From UMGS1613 sp963616135 (lineage in GTDB: Bacteria; Bacillota_I; Bacilli_A; RF39; UBA660), in the NCBI GenBank assembly GCA_963616135.1, contig CAVEJT010000007.1, positions 1 to 30,154 on the forward strand: a stretch of 30,154 nucleotides of DNA. Direction: 5' to 3'. Below, piece by piece: positions 7,838-15,609 of the stretch. The notes beneath the pieces were generated by a model, which was not told the origin of the DNA, did not search any database, and saw only the letters and a list, made by a program, of their open reading frames with translations. Position numbers and translations under genes: made by a program. Positions within the stretch are counted from its first letter, which is position 1, and the number at the start of each line of letters is the position of its first letter.

Positions 7838-9541
7838 TTAAGCACTTTGATTAGCATTATCGTAAGTAGTAGGACATAGTTTTAATAATTTAGTATATTC
7901 TAACAATACTAAACCATATATCTTTTTCTTTTCAACATAACTCTTAGGATTAACCTTAATTATTTTAAATAATAATGGGTTAGTGTAGTATTCTTCCTCA
8001 TTAAAACAATCAAAGGCAGCAAATTTATATTTAGTTTTTAATAACTCCATATAATCTATCGCATCTTTATCGTGTTTTACTTCGGTTATACTTGCTTTAA
8101 AAACACCATTACCAATTATTTTATCTATCATATTGTTTTCTTCTAAATCTAATAATTCTTTTACCTTATTAGATTTTAGTTTTAAGTCCACTAAATTAAC
8201 TTTAATTATTTTCTTCTTACTATCAGTTCTTTCTTTAATAGTAATGGTATCAATATAGTTACCAATGAAATTACATTTAGTTTCATAAGAAGTCATTTTC
8301 CATAACTCATTTAGTTCGTTACTATCTAATAAATTCATTTTATCTTTAATTATTCTTTCATCTACTGCAAATCTAATCTTATGGTCTAACTTACAACTAT
8401 TATATTTCTCAGCCGTATTACTATCTGTTATGCAATAATTACTATTTATAATACTACTAAGTTCAAATAAATTATTTAATTCAGTTAGTAAAGCATTCTC
8501 TATAAGATTTTCTCTTACATAAATACCACAATCTTTGCACTTATAATAAAGATAGTCGTTCTTCATTTTATTCTTAACACTATTACAAGCCATAATTCTA
8601 CCACAATGCGGACATACTAATTTTTGAATAAATAAATAGTTTTTAGACCTATAATAATTTCTTCCATTTCTTGCTATCATTTCTTGGCAGTCATTAAATA
8701 ATTCTTTAGATATTATAGGTGGGACAACACCACATATTTGAATAGTATCTTTGTTTTTTAAGCATTTTCTATATTCATATACACCCATATAAGATTTATT
8801 ATTTAAAATACGAGATAGGGAACTATCATTCCATTTTCTATAACAAATCTTTTCTTCACCTGTGTTCTTATCTTTTTTTATGCTAGAGATTATATTAGGA
8901 TACTTTTCTTTTAGTATTTTAGATATATGATAATATGTTTTACCACTAGCACATAACTCAAATATTTCTTTTACTATTTTTTCTTCTTCAATATCTATTT
9001 CCCATTGCTTTAATTTTTGCTTTCCACTTTCGTCCATTTTATGCCTATAACCTAAAGGTGGTTTTCCTCCAATATGACCTTTATTAACAGCACTTTCAAC
9101 ACCAATTAAAGTTCTTTCTTGGATTAACTCTCTTTCAAATTGAGCAAATATACCAAGAATTCTTGCAAACATCATACCTGCTGCCCCAGTAGTATCAATA
9201 TTTTCACATAAAAACTCAATACCACAATTATATTTTTTAAGTTCTTTAAAAAAATCTTCAAAGTCTATAATGCTTCTACTTATTCTATCCATTTTGAAAG
9301 CCATAATTAAATTGAATTTACCTTTTTTCATATCACTTAACATTTGCTGATAGGCAGGTCTGTTTTCAGCAGACTTGCCACTTATACCAGCATCTGTATA
9401 TACCTTATATACTTCATAGTCATTAGAAACACATCTTGCTTTTAATCTTTTTTCTTGTTCCTCTAAACTATGTCCCTCTCGGGCTTGGTCAGTTGTACTA
9501 ACCCTAGTATATATGGCAACTATCTTTCTTTCGCTATGCAT
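7838..9541 (-). CDS. Large serine recombinase (integrase)
   Basis: Site-specific recombinase that integrates or excises DNA through a phosphoserine intermediate. The N-terminal resolvase domain (about 1-150) has YTRVSTTDQ with catalytic Ser15 and Arg13, and FKMDRISRS with D85, R86 and R89. A recombinase domain follows (about 165-290, starting at IGGKPPLGYRHK). The zinc-ribbon lies at about 300-345 (CPHCGRI, then CKDC), followed by a Lys/Glu-rich helical C-terminus. The 567-residue length is typical. The start is ATG 9541, whose codon overlaps the TAG of the upstream gene (ATGCATAG), so translation is coupled. An in-frame Met 14 codons upstream lies inside that gene and lacks a ribosome-binding site. 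It lies at the left edge of the island, where its att site is expected. Confidence 0.92.
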   Translation of the reverse strand: MHSERKIVAIYTRVSTTDQAREGHSLEEQEKRLKARCVSNDYEVYKVYTDAGISGKSAENRPAYQQMLSDMKKGKFNLIMAFKMDRISRSIIDFEDFFKELKKYNCGIEFLCENIDTTGAAGMMFARILGIFAQFERELIQERTLIGVESAVNKGHIGGKPPLGYRHKMDESGKQKLKQWEIDIEEEKIVKEIFELCASGKTYYHISKILKEKYPNIISSIKKDKNTGEEKICYRKWNDSSLSRILNNKSYMGVYEYRKCLKNKDTIQICGVVPPIISKELFNDCQEMIARNGRNYYRSKNYLFIQKLVCPHCGRIMACNSVKNKMKNDYLYYKCKDCGIYVRENLIENALLTELNNLFELSSIINSNYCITDSNTAEKYNSCKLDHKIRFAVDERIIKDKMNLLDSNELNELWKMTSYETKCNFIGNYIDTITIKERTDSKKKIIKVNLVDLKLKSNKVKELLDLEENNMIDKIIGNGVFKASITEVKHDKDAIDYMELLKTKYKFAAFDCFNEEEYYTNPLLFKIIKVNPKSYVEKKKIYGLVLLEYTKLLKLCPTTYDNANQSA

Positions 9542-9899
9542 TAGGATTATTTTTACTTCTAATAAACGAAAGGTAAGTTTCAATATTACAATTATAACTA
9601 TTTAGCATTTCAAAGAATGGTTTAACATTGAAAAGCCCTGTCATTAGTCTATCTCTACTGTAAGTAACTATAGTATCAAATTTTTTATCATTTAAATCCT
9701 TCAATAATTCAGTTAAACCAGTTCTATTATAATTTGCTCCATTACTCCATTCATCACAATATACTTTATAAATTGTGTATCCTTTTTCTCTACATAATTG
9801 ATGTAGTTCACTTTTTTGGTTTTTGATGGTAAGTGCTTTTACTTTACCATCACCATCTCCTTGGCGTATATATAACGCCACAATTTTTTTATCTTTCAT
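9534..9899 (-). CDS. Short serine-recombinase-like protein, catalytic residues missing
   Basis: This 121-residue protein follows the resolvase fold: KKIVALYIRQGD at the place of YxRvS, NQKSELHQLCREKGY, and YSRDRLMTG at the place of K-x-DRLSR. The expected catalytic Ser is Gly14, and the second Arg of the DRLxR motif is lost, so it is probably not a recombinase. The protein stops before the dimerisation helix and DNA-binding domain. It has its own strong AGGAGG before ATG 9899 and overlaps the start codon of the large recombinase, so it is co-translated with it. Either it is a regulatory paralogue, such as a partner or directionality factor, or a decaying fragment. The intact frame and ribosome-binding site argue for the former. 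Confidence 0.75.
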   Translation of the reverse strand: MKDKKIVALYIRQGDGDGKVKALTIKNQKSELHQLCREKGYTIYKVYCDEWSNGANYNRTGLTELLKDLNDKKFDTIVTYSRDRLMTGLFNVKPFFEMLNSYNCNIETYLSFIRSKNNPNA

Positions 9900-9918
9900 A
9901 TATTTTCCTCCTTTTTTC

Positions 9919-9969
9919 GTAAGCAAAATTTATTTGCTGCAGCTTAAATTTAAATAATTTTTTGCTTAC
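9919..9969. repeat. Inverted repeat with central palindrome upstream of the recombinase operon
   Basis: GTAAGCAAAA (9919-9928) and TTTTGCTTAC (9960-9969) are a perfect 10-base inverted repeat enclosing GCTGCAGC, an 8-base palindrome. It lies in the leader of the recombinase pair. It could be a transcript hairpin, an operator, or an attachment-site remnant. Confidence 0.5.
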
Positions 9970-9972
9970 ACA

Positions 9973-10001
9973 TTGATTGTAACATTTAAATATGGTAAAA
10001 T
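9973..10001 (+). promoter_or_regulatory. Promoter of the zinc-finger-like gene at 10071
   Basis: TTGATT (9973-9978), a 17-base spacer ending TGG, then TAAAAT (9996-10001). The transcript would carry a small hairpin formed by TTCGGC (10014-10019) and GCCGAA (10039-10044) before the ribosome-binding site. Confidence 0.6.
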
Positions 10002-10070
10002 TGAATTACTAAGTTCGGCTGTAAATATCAAAAGTATTGCCGAAGCAAATAAAATAAAGGATTGATTATT

Positions 10071-10931
10071 ATGTATTTTTGTTTCAATGAATATCACGGC
10101 GATGATAAATATTATGCTCCTAATGTATTTTTAGGATATTATGATAATCCAAAGGACCCCAAAAATGTAATATCGCAAATATTTTTTAATGACTTCTTTG
10201 AAAATTTACAATATGATTTACTAAAAAATATTTTAAAAGAGCTTGATAAAATTTTAGAATATTCTCAAAATGAATGTATAACTCAAGAAACTTGGTTTAA
10301 ATATAAAGTAGCAAATTCTTTATCTCTTCCTAAAATTGGAGAAAGTTATATTAAATCTTTTTCAAAAATTAAGAATGACAATAGTAATGGAATTGAATTG
10401 ACTTATTATCGTAATAGAAGAGCCCATAAAATTACGTTTGAAAATAATGAGGATTTTTTTAAATCTAAACCTAAAAATATATTTGACAATTTAACTAATA
10501 ATAAGAGTGCAGAGTATAATTTAATAATCAAAAAAGAAGCAGTATGTAAAAATGAAATAGAATTGTTATATGATTTTTTACAATGTTTATTTAATATACC
10601 ACAAATACCTTATTATGTAAGAAAATGTAAGTATTGTAAAAAATATTTTGTTGTTACTTATTATCGTACTTTTTATTGCTCCAGAACAAATGTAATCAAA
10701 AATCATAATGTTCCTTGTGGTTTAGTTAGAAACTTTATAAAAAAACAAAATGAATATAAAAAGTTTTTAACAGCAAGTAAATCCCTTGAAAATAAAATTA
10801 TAGATAAGTGTAATGATGAATATTTAACATATCAGAATGAACGAGACGAAGCAATTGAAAAATGTATAACTTCAAAAGATTTTGATGTCTTAACAAAATT
10901 TATAGAGAACTCTAAGATTAAATATCTTTAA
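10071..10931 (+). CDS. Hypothetical zinc-finger-like protein (possibly DUF6076)
   Basis: A 286-residue soluble protein with no signal or membrane segment. Around residues 188-215 a treble-clef-like cysteine cluster is visible: CKYCKKYFVV, then FYCSR and, further on, CGLVRNF. This resembles the CGNR/DUF6076 type of C-terminal zinc-binding module. A positively charged helical tail follows. AAAGG upstream fits ATG 10071; the in-frame TTG at 10062 is unlikely to be used. It is the only plus-strand gene in the left half of the island, and its 3' end overlaps the convergent resolvase by 14 bases. The function is unknown. DNA or RNA binding is only a guess from the zinc cluster. Confidence 0.7.
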   Translation: MYFCFNEYHGDDKYYAPNVFLGYYDNPKDPKNVISQIFFNDFFENLQYDLLKNILKELDKILEYSQNECITQETWFKYKVANSLSLPKIGESYIKSFSKIKNDNSNGIELTYYRNRRAHKITFENNEDFFKSKPKNIFDNLTNNKSAEYNLIIKKEAVCKNEIELLYDFLQCLFNIPQIPYYVRKCKYCKKYFVVTYYRTFYCSRTNVIKNHNVPCGLVRNFIKKQNEYKKFLTASKSLENKIIDKCNDEYLTYQNERDEAIEKCITSKDFDVLTKFIENSKIKYL

Positions 10932-11511
10932 TAAAATTATAAAATGTATTAGGTTTAAGGTCTAATAATTCCATTGCTTCTTTACTTTTAATTTCTTTAT
11001 TTTTCCATTGATTAACCACAACATCAAAGTTTTGTGGTTTTTCTATTTTAGGTCTTCCAAATTTGATGCCATTATTTTTAGCAATTTTTATACCTTCTTT
11101 TTGTCTTTGCTTTATAAATGTTCTTTCTTGCTCTGCAACATAACCTAAAACTTGTAATACTAAATCACTAATAAAAGTTCCTAATAAATCTTTATTTTGC
11201 CTAGTATCTAATAAAGGCATATCTATTACAACAATATCTGCTTTAATATTTTTTGTTATATCTTTCCACTCGTTAATTATCATTTCATAATTACGACCAA
11301 GTCTATCTATGGACTTAATAACTAATAAATCATTTTCTCTTAATATATGTTTTAGAGTGCTATATTGCTCTCTATTAAAATCTTTACCACTTTGCTTATC
11401 AATATAAATATCTCTTTCATCTATGCCATACTCCTTAAATGCTACTAATTGCCTTTCTTCATTTTGTTCTTTACTACTAACTCTAGCATAACCAAATACT
11501 TTACTTTTCAT
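10918..11511 (-). CDS. Small serine resolvase/invertase
   Basis: Tn3-resolvase/DNA-invertase type recombinase of 197 residues. The catalytic domain begins GYARVSSKEQ (Ser12 catalytic), with the IKSIDRLGR motif at about 65-73 and EQERTFIKQRQKEGI at the dimer helix. A GRPK hinge near 152 leads to a C-terminal helix-turn-helix (SKEAMELLDLKPNTFYNFIK). All active-site residues appear present, unlike the truncated paralogue at 9534-9899. AGGTAGGT precedes ATG 11511 and overlaps the stop of the upstream small gene, so the two are in one operon. Its likely role is dimer resolution or inversion for a circular form of the island. Confidence 0.9.
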   Translation of the reverse strand: MKSKVFGYARVSSKEQNEERQLVAFKEYGIDERDIYIDKQSGKDFNREQYSTLKHILRENDLLVIKSIDRLGRNYEMIINEWKDITKNIKADIVVIDMPLLDTRQNKDLLGTFISDLVLQVLGYVAEQERTFIKQRQKEGIKIAKNNGIKFGRPKIEKPQNFDVVVNQWKNKEIKSKEAMELLDLKPNTFYNFIKDI

Positions 11512-11517
11512 ATAAAC

Positions 11518-11733
11518 CTACCTTACTAAATATCTTTTGCATTCTTCGTATAACTCACATCTTATATTTTCACTAAAACTATTTAATGATGTATTTATTC
11601 CTTGTTCTTTTAGGTTATATATAAAATCTATACAAGCAATAGAATAAGGAAATTGCTCTATGCCTACAAGTAATACATCTTTTAAATCACAGCATATATT
11701 AGCAAAAATATTCTTTGCAATATCTTCTTTCAC
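11518..11733 (-). CDS. Small hypothetical protein co-transcribed with the resolvase
   Basis: About 71 residues, starting at GTG 11733, preceded by AAGGAGG at the right distance. The earlier in-frame ATG overlaps that ribosome-binding site and is unlikely. It is a mixed-charge, probably helical soluble protein with several Cys residues (ICCDLKDVLL, RCELYEECKRYL), and no family was recognised. It ends 6 bases before the resolvase start, so it may be a regulator of or accessory to it. Confidence 0.6.
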   Translation of the reverse strand: MKEDIAKNIFANICCDLKDVLLVGIEQFPYSIACIDFIYNLKEQGINTSLNSFSENIRCELYEECKRYLVR

Positions 11734-11859
11734 TTTATGACACCTCCTTACCATAAAATATATAATATATGACTTTTACAAAAGATACGAGCCGTTTATT
11801 TGAAAAAGTGGTAAAACTTTATAAATATTTAAAAATAGAGTAGAGGACTTTTATAAATA

Positions 11860-11898
11860 CAAAAAAGACCTAAATTCAATTTGAATTCAAGTCTTTGA
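11860..11898 (-). terminator. Strong terminator after the RloB-like gene
   Basis: On the minus strand AAAGACTTGAATTC pairs along nearly its whole length (two G-U pairs) with GAATTTAGGTCTTT, followed by TTTTTTG. It lies about 20 bases after the stop of the TOPRIM-like gene and closes the ATPase/TOPRIM module. Confidence 0.8.
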
Positions 11899-11916
11899 AA
11901 ACCTACACATTTTTAA

Positions 11917-12504
11917 TTATTGAAATTTATCTAAACAAAATTTTAAGAATTCATCTAAATTTGTTTGATTTATTGTTGCAAGGTTATTTAATAACTCATC
12001 TATTTGCATAATATCTGATTTATCATATTTGGGATCTGTCGGAAACAATTTTATGTATTCTTTTTTTCTTTTATCACCGATCTTTTTAAAAGGAACCTTT
12101 GCTTTTGCTAAAACAGTTTCCAATTCTGGCGAATTATATATAGGGGTAATATAGTTATATGCCCAATGTTCTTTAAACATTTCCTTATTTATAAATTGTT
12201 TTTTCTGTTCCTCCGTACAATCATCAGTATCCATTATTATAAATATTTTAAAATCAGGGCTAATATTTTTTCCACTTTCATCTAATTCAATATAAGGGAA
12301 ATATTTTAAAAATGCGGTTTTACTTTTGAACTTTTTATTATTTAATAATTTTTCAAGGCTAGTTATCTGTATAGATTTTTCACCATTTTTATCGCTTTCT
12401 ATTTCAATTCTTAATCTTAATTTCTGCTTTATATGCTGACATATTTGTTTTTCGGATTTTCCATGTACAATAACTACTGCTTTTAAATATGAATACTTCT
12501 TCAC
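11917..12504 (-). CDS. RloB-like / TOPRIM-type partner protein of an AAA ATPase
   Basis: A 195-residue protein. Near the N-terminus VIVHGKSEK (11-19) sits where TOPRIM proteins have an EG-x-x-E motif. FIIMDTDD (88-95) gives the D-x-D acidic pair, followed by YNSPELETVL (123-132). This layout matches RloB/OLD-type TOPRIM domains, except that the usual catalytic Glu is His14. It starts at GTG 12504 with AGGAA upstream, 10 bases after the ATPase stop. AAA ATPase plus TOPRIM pairs (RloAB, AbiL, PARIS-like, OLD) are typically anti-phage systems in which the TOPRIM protein is the effector nuclease. That role here is inference from context. Confidence 0.7.
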   Translation of the reverse strand: MKKYSYLKAVVIVHGKSEKQICQHIKQKLRLRIEIESDKNGEKSIQITSLEKLLNNKKFKSKTAFLKYFPYIELDESGKNISPDFKIFIIMDTDDCTEEQKKQFINKEMFKEHWAYNYITPIYNSPELETVLAKAKVPFKKIGDKRKKEYIKLFPTDPKYDKSDIMQIDELLNNLATINQTNLDEFLKFCLDKFQ

Positions 12505-12514
12505 TTCAAAGTTC

Positions 12515-13843
12515 CTATTTTAAATTATCAATTATATCTTCGAAATCAATATCAGAAACCATTGGAATTCCACCAAATACTCCACTTAGATATTTTTTCC
12601 TTGGATTTACATTTTTATGAATTCTGCCATTAAAATCAGTTATTGCAATTAGTTCTTTTTCAGCATTTCCGTTTACGTTAAATATATATATATTTTCTTT
12701 TGGTATATCTGACTCAATCAACATAGTATTATGAGTTGTTATAATCATTTGCCCTTTTATAAATTGTGAAATATTTTCAAGAATACTATTAACCATTAAA
12801 TCGTGAATTCCTGTGTCTAATTCGTCAATTATAACAGTTTGACCCTCACACGCCGAAATCAAATAAGGGAATAAATCAAGAATATTTTGTGTACCAGTTG
12901 ATTCTAATTTAAAATCAATATCAATCATTTTACCATATATAAATTTCGTCATAATCAAATTATACTTTATATAATTTTCCATATATTCTCTTTCATAATA
13001 AACTTTCTTAATATCCGAATACAATGTTGTAAAAAATTCATTTAGCACAAGTTCAATCTTATCTAGTTCATCTTCTTTTTTTACGGAAATTTTACCTTTA
13101 TCTAGTTTACCCATCATTTGATGTTGAGTACCCATCATTCCAAATTCACTATGGTTTCCACCTTTTACCTTTGTACACATAGTTTTTAAATAACTTAATA
13201 TACTATAAAGATTGCTAGAAATTTTTTTCTTTATATATCCATTTTTTTTATCTTCTATTTCATATGATAATATTGACATAAATGAATGTTTTCCCCAATA
13301 TTGTTCCAACAATTTATAAAATTCATTATAATAATCTTTATCTTTAAAAAGATTATTATTGATTTTCATTAAATTTGGCTTTATATCAAAATAATAAGTC
13401 TGATTTTTATTTAGTACATACTCTAATTTTTCAGATACAATCTCATTATCATTCATCTCAATATGATAAACTCCATTTTTGCCTTTATAAATAAATCCAT
13501 ACTCTAAAATCATATTATCTGATGATCCTATAGTTTTGCAATCCTTAATAATCATTTCAGTATCTTTAAATCTTGGTCTAAAATGAGTTTCAAAGAAATC
13601 CTTATAATTATCTTCTTTTAAATCTTCACTATTATCTTCAACAAATTTTTTCCACATTTCTATAGAAGACAATGTTCTCATTGTTTCATTTAATGTATAA
13701 AATGAAGTTGCAAAGTTAGACTTTCCAATACCATTTTCTCCATAAATTAGTATAAGATTTTTTGCTTTTGTTTTAGTTTTCATAAAATCAACATGCAAGT
13801 CAACTAGAGATTTATAATTATGTAGTTTTACATACCTTATCAT
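12515..13843 (-). CDS. AAA-type ATPase (RloA/AbiL-like), probable defence sensor
   Basis: A 442-residue SMC/ABC-like AAA_21 ATPase. It begins MIRYVKLHNYKSLVDLHVDF, the classic start of this family, then Walker A GENGIGKS at 35-42. Walker B VIIDELD is at about 337-343 and the H-loop TTHN at 369-372. The C-terminal KKYLSGVFGGIP resembles RloA ends. The middle (about 100-300) is a helical insertion of low similarity. The start is chosen at ATG 13843, with GGGTGAT upstream. It is first in a two-gene operon with the TOPRIM-like protein and has its own promoter-like TATAAT upstream (about 13866-13871, minus strand). ATP binding is clear; the trigger sensed is unknown. Confidence 0.85.
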   Translation of the reverse strand: MIRYVKLHNYKSLVDLHVDFMKTKTKAKNLILIYGENGIGKSNFATSFYTLNETMRTLSSIEMWKKFVEDNSEDLKEDNYKDFFETHFRPRFKDTEMIIKDCKTIGSSDNMILEYGFIYKGKNGVYHIEMNDNEIVSEKLEYVLNKNQTYYFDIKPNLMKINNNLFKDKDYYNEFYKLLEQYWGKHSFMSILSYEIEDKKNGYIKKKISSNLYSILSYLKTMCTKVKGGNHSEFGMMGTQHQMMGKLDKGKISVKKEDELDKIELVLNEFFTTLYSDIKKVYYEREYMENYIKYNLIMTKFIYGKMIDIDFKLESTGTQNILDLFPYLISACEGQTVIIDELDTGIHDLMVNSILENISQFIKGQMIITTHNTMLIESDIPKENIYIFNVNGNAEKELIAITDFNGRIHKNVNPRKKYLSGVFGGIPMVSDIDFEDIIDNLK

Positions 13844-13920
13844 TATAATCACCCTTTCAATAATATTATAGCATTTTTTTCAAAAAAATATACTATTTTT
13901 TTAATATTTCTTCGTTTTTT

Positions 13921-13935
13921 GGTATATTTTATACC
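13921..13935. repeat. Palindrome between macro-domain and ATPase genes
   Basis: GGTATATTTTATACC is an inverted repeat (arms GGTATA/TATACC) flanked by T-runs on the plus strand. It lies upstream of the ATPase gene promoter and could be an operator or a weak hairpin. Confidence 0.4.
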
Positions 13936-13968
13936 TTTTTTATTAAAAAGTCAATAATTTTTTATAAG

Positions 13969-14463
13969 TTAATAGTATATTTCCTTTATTTCCTTATTAG
14001 GTAATACTAATGTAAAACTAATATCATGCTTATTAACTAATTCTTTTAATCTAATTACAACATCTTTTGCTATATCAAAATGTTTATAACCATGTATACC
14101 TGTACCTATACTAACAGATACTATATTTTTATAACCTTTTTCTACCACACACTCAAATATTTTATTATAACTATCTAAAAGTTCTTTTAATGGTTCTTTA
14201 CTTTCATAACTTTTAGGGCAATATATATGCAATATATCTATACCTAAATTAAAACCTGGGGTAATTCTTACCTCATTAACTTTCATATATTCACTATAAT
14301 TATTCTTACAATATTCTTCTAATAAATCTTTATCGGCTAATTTATATATAGTACCACAAACACCACTACCATATGTCATATATTTATTAGCACTGTTTAC
14401 TATTAAATCTTTATTATCTAAATAATTAAATATATTACCACTTACTATATCTAGCTTACTCAT
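13969..14463 (-). CDS. Macro-domain protein (ADP-ribose binding or hydrolysing)
   Basis: A single-domain 164-residue macro protein. Recognisable parts are LDIVSGNIFNYLDNKDLIVNSAN (strands and the Asn of the catalytic-type loop at about 24-27), YGSGVCGTIYKLA (the diphosphate/ribose loop) and SIGTGIHGYKHFDIA (second phosphate loop). Macro domains bind ADP-ribose and many remove it from proteins or nucleic acids. AGGTGG precedes the ATG. It is 19 bases downstream of a small hypothetical gene, probably in the same operon. In a mobile island it could be immunity to an ADP-ribosylating toxin or part of NAD-linked phage defence, but no ADP-ribosyltransferase was recognised nearby. Confidence 0.85.
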   Translation of the reverse strand: MSKLDIVSGNIFNYLDNKDLIVNSANKYMTYGSGVCGTIYKLADKDLLEEYCKNNYSEYMKVNEVRITPGFNLGIDILHIYCPKSYESKEPLKELLDSYNKIFECVVEKGYKNIVSVSIGTGIHGYKHFDIAKDVVIRLKELVNKHDISFTLVLPNKEIKEIYY

Positions 14464-14482
14464 AGCACACCACCTAAGCCTA

Positions 14483-14737
14483 TTATATAATAAAATATTC
14501 TATTATACTTAACTTATTGCCAATTAACTTATATGTTAAGCCCATATAATTAAATATAAAACTATCAAACTCATTATTAACATCAATATTACTTTTCTCA
14601 GCATATAACATATCTATTTTATTTACATTAAAGCCTGTCTTATTACTTATTATCTTTTCAAAATAATAATCTAATCTTCTTTTCTTAGGCACACCCATAT
14701 AACCAATAAACTTTACTATTTTATCTAAAATACTCAT
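14483..14737 (-). CDS. Small hypothetical protein preceding the macro-domain gene
   Basis: 84 residues with an N-terminal basic amphipathic region (KKRRLDYYFEKIISNKTG) and a C-terminal beta-rich part (FIFNYMGLTYKLIGNKLSIIEYFII). There is no signal peptide and no family was recognised. The ribosome-binding site is weak (AAAGG about 10 bases before ATG). Its close spacing to the macro-domain gene suggests joint expression. Confidence 0.55.
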   Translation of the reverse strand: MSILDKIVKFIGYMGVPKKRRLDYYFEKIISNKTGFNVNKIDMLYAEKSNIDVNNEFDSFIFNYMGLTYKLIGNKLSIIEYFII

Positions 14738-14799
14738 ACTATCAAAAACCTTTCTTATAATCTTACTTTATTTACTATTTATTCCTCGCAAATTTTACT

Positions 14800-14838
14800 A
14801 AAAAAGGTAATCTAATATAATCTATACTAAATTACCTT
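14800..14838 (-). terminator. Terminator after the 206-residue membrane protein gene
   Basis: On the minus strand AAGGTAAT and ATTACCTT form an 8-pair stem around a 19-base loop, followed by TTTTT. It lies about 17 bases after the stop at 14855. Confidence 0.6.
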
Positions 14839-14854
14839 AACTACCTTAAAACTA

Positions 14855-15475
14855 CTATAAATCAATATTGACCTTTTCATTACTTAATCTTTTAGTTAAT
14901 CTATCAACAAATAACTTTCCAACACTGCTATATTTTCCTAAACCAAATACTAACAATTTAATTTCTTCGGTATGCTTATCTTTATAATTTATAACCAAAA
15001 AGTAATTATATTTCTTTTTAACTTTTTGACCTATACCAGATAAAGCACCTATAAAACCTAAACCTACCAAACTGCCAACCATTGCTCTACCTAAAACACT
15101 TTTATTCTTGCTTTCCATTTCTTTTTTGCTTAATATACCAGCATTTACAATTCTATCTAATGATATACTAAAATTACCTATACTACTTATAACTATTAAA
15201 TCGTTATCATTAACATTTAATTCGCATTTTTCTTCTTCTCGTAAACTGCTTATTCCCTCAATATGAGTAATGTCAGTTAATTTTAATACCCTAACTTTCT
15301 TTTCCTTAACTATTGGCATTTCTTTTTTTATTTCAACTTTTTCTTTTTTAGCCACATCTACTAAATCATTATTTCTATTTTCTTTACCACTTTTATTCTT
15401 TATTGCTTTAATAATCAAATAAATGGGTAATACTATAACTGCAACCCCTAATAACATATAAAATAAATCTTGCAT
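14855..15475 (-). CDS. Hypothetical membrane-anchored protein
   Basis: 206 residues. One N-terminal membrane helix (about 5-26, LLGVAVIVLPIYLIIKAI) is followed by a Lys/Glu-rich linker to about 60. A beta-rich domain then reads like a small pleckstrin-homology-type sensor, with alternating strands such as DLIVISSIGNFSISLDRIVNAG. A Gly-rich hydrophobic segment (about 130-147, GRAMVGSLVGLGFIGALSG) follows, then a final beta/helix part. AGAGGTG precedes the ATG. No family was recognised with certainty. The position in the island suggests an accessory role. Confidence 0.65.
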   Translation of the reverse strand: MQDLFYMLLGVAVIVLPIYLIIKAIKNKSGKENRNNDLVDVAKKEKVEIKKEMPIVKEKKVRVLKLTDITHIEGISSLREEEKCELNVNDNDLIVISSIGNFSISLDRIVNAGILSKKEMESKNKSVLGRAMVGSLVGLGFIGALSGIGQKVKKKYNYFLVINYKDKHTEEIKLLVFGLGKYSSVGKLFVDRLTKRLSNEKVNIDL

Positions 15476-15609
15476 TTTTTACACCTCTTTCTTTTCTCAA
15501 AATCTATTCTTACTTATTCCGCTATTTATCTCGGCATATTTACTAAATAAATGCTAACTCAATATATTTATATTATTTTTACCTAAACTACCTATAACCG
15601 CCGTTAAAA

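Noticed and set aside
13921..13935. Palindrome as terminator of the macro-domain transcript
   Set aside because: On the minus strand the stem is followed by A residues, not T residues, so it cannot be an intrinsic terminator for that gene.
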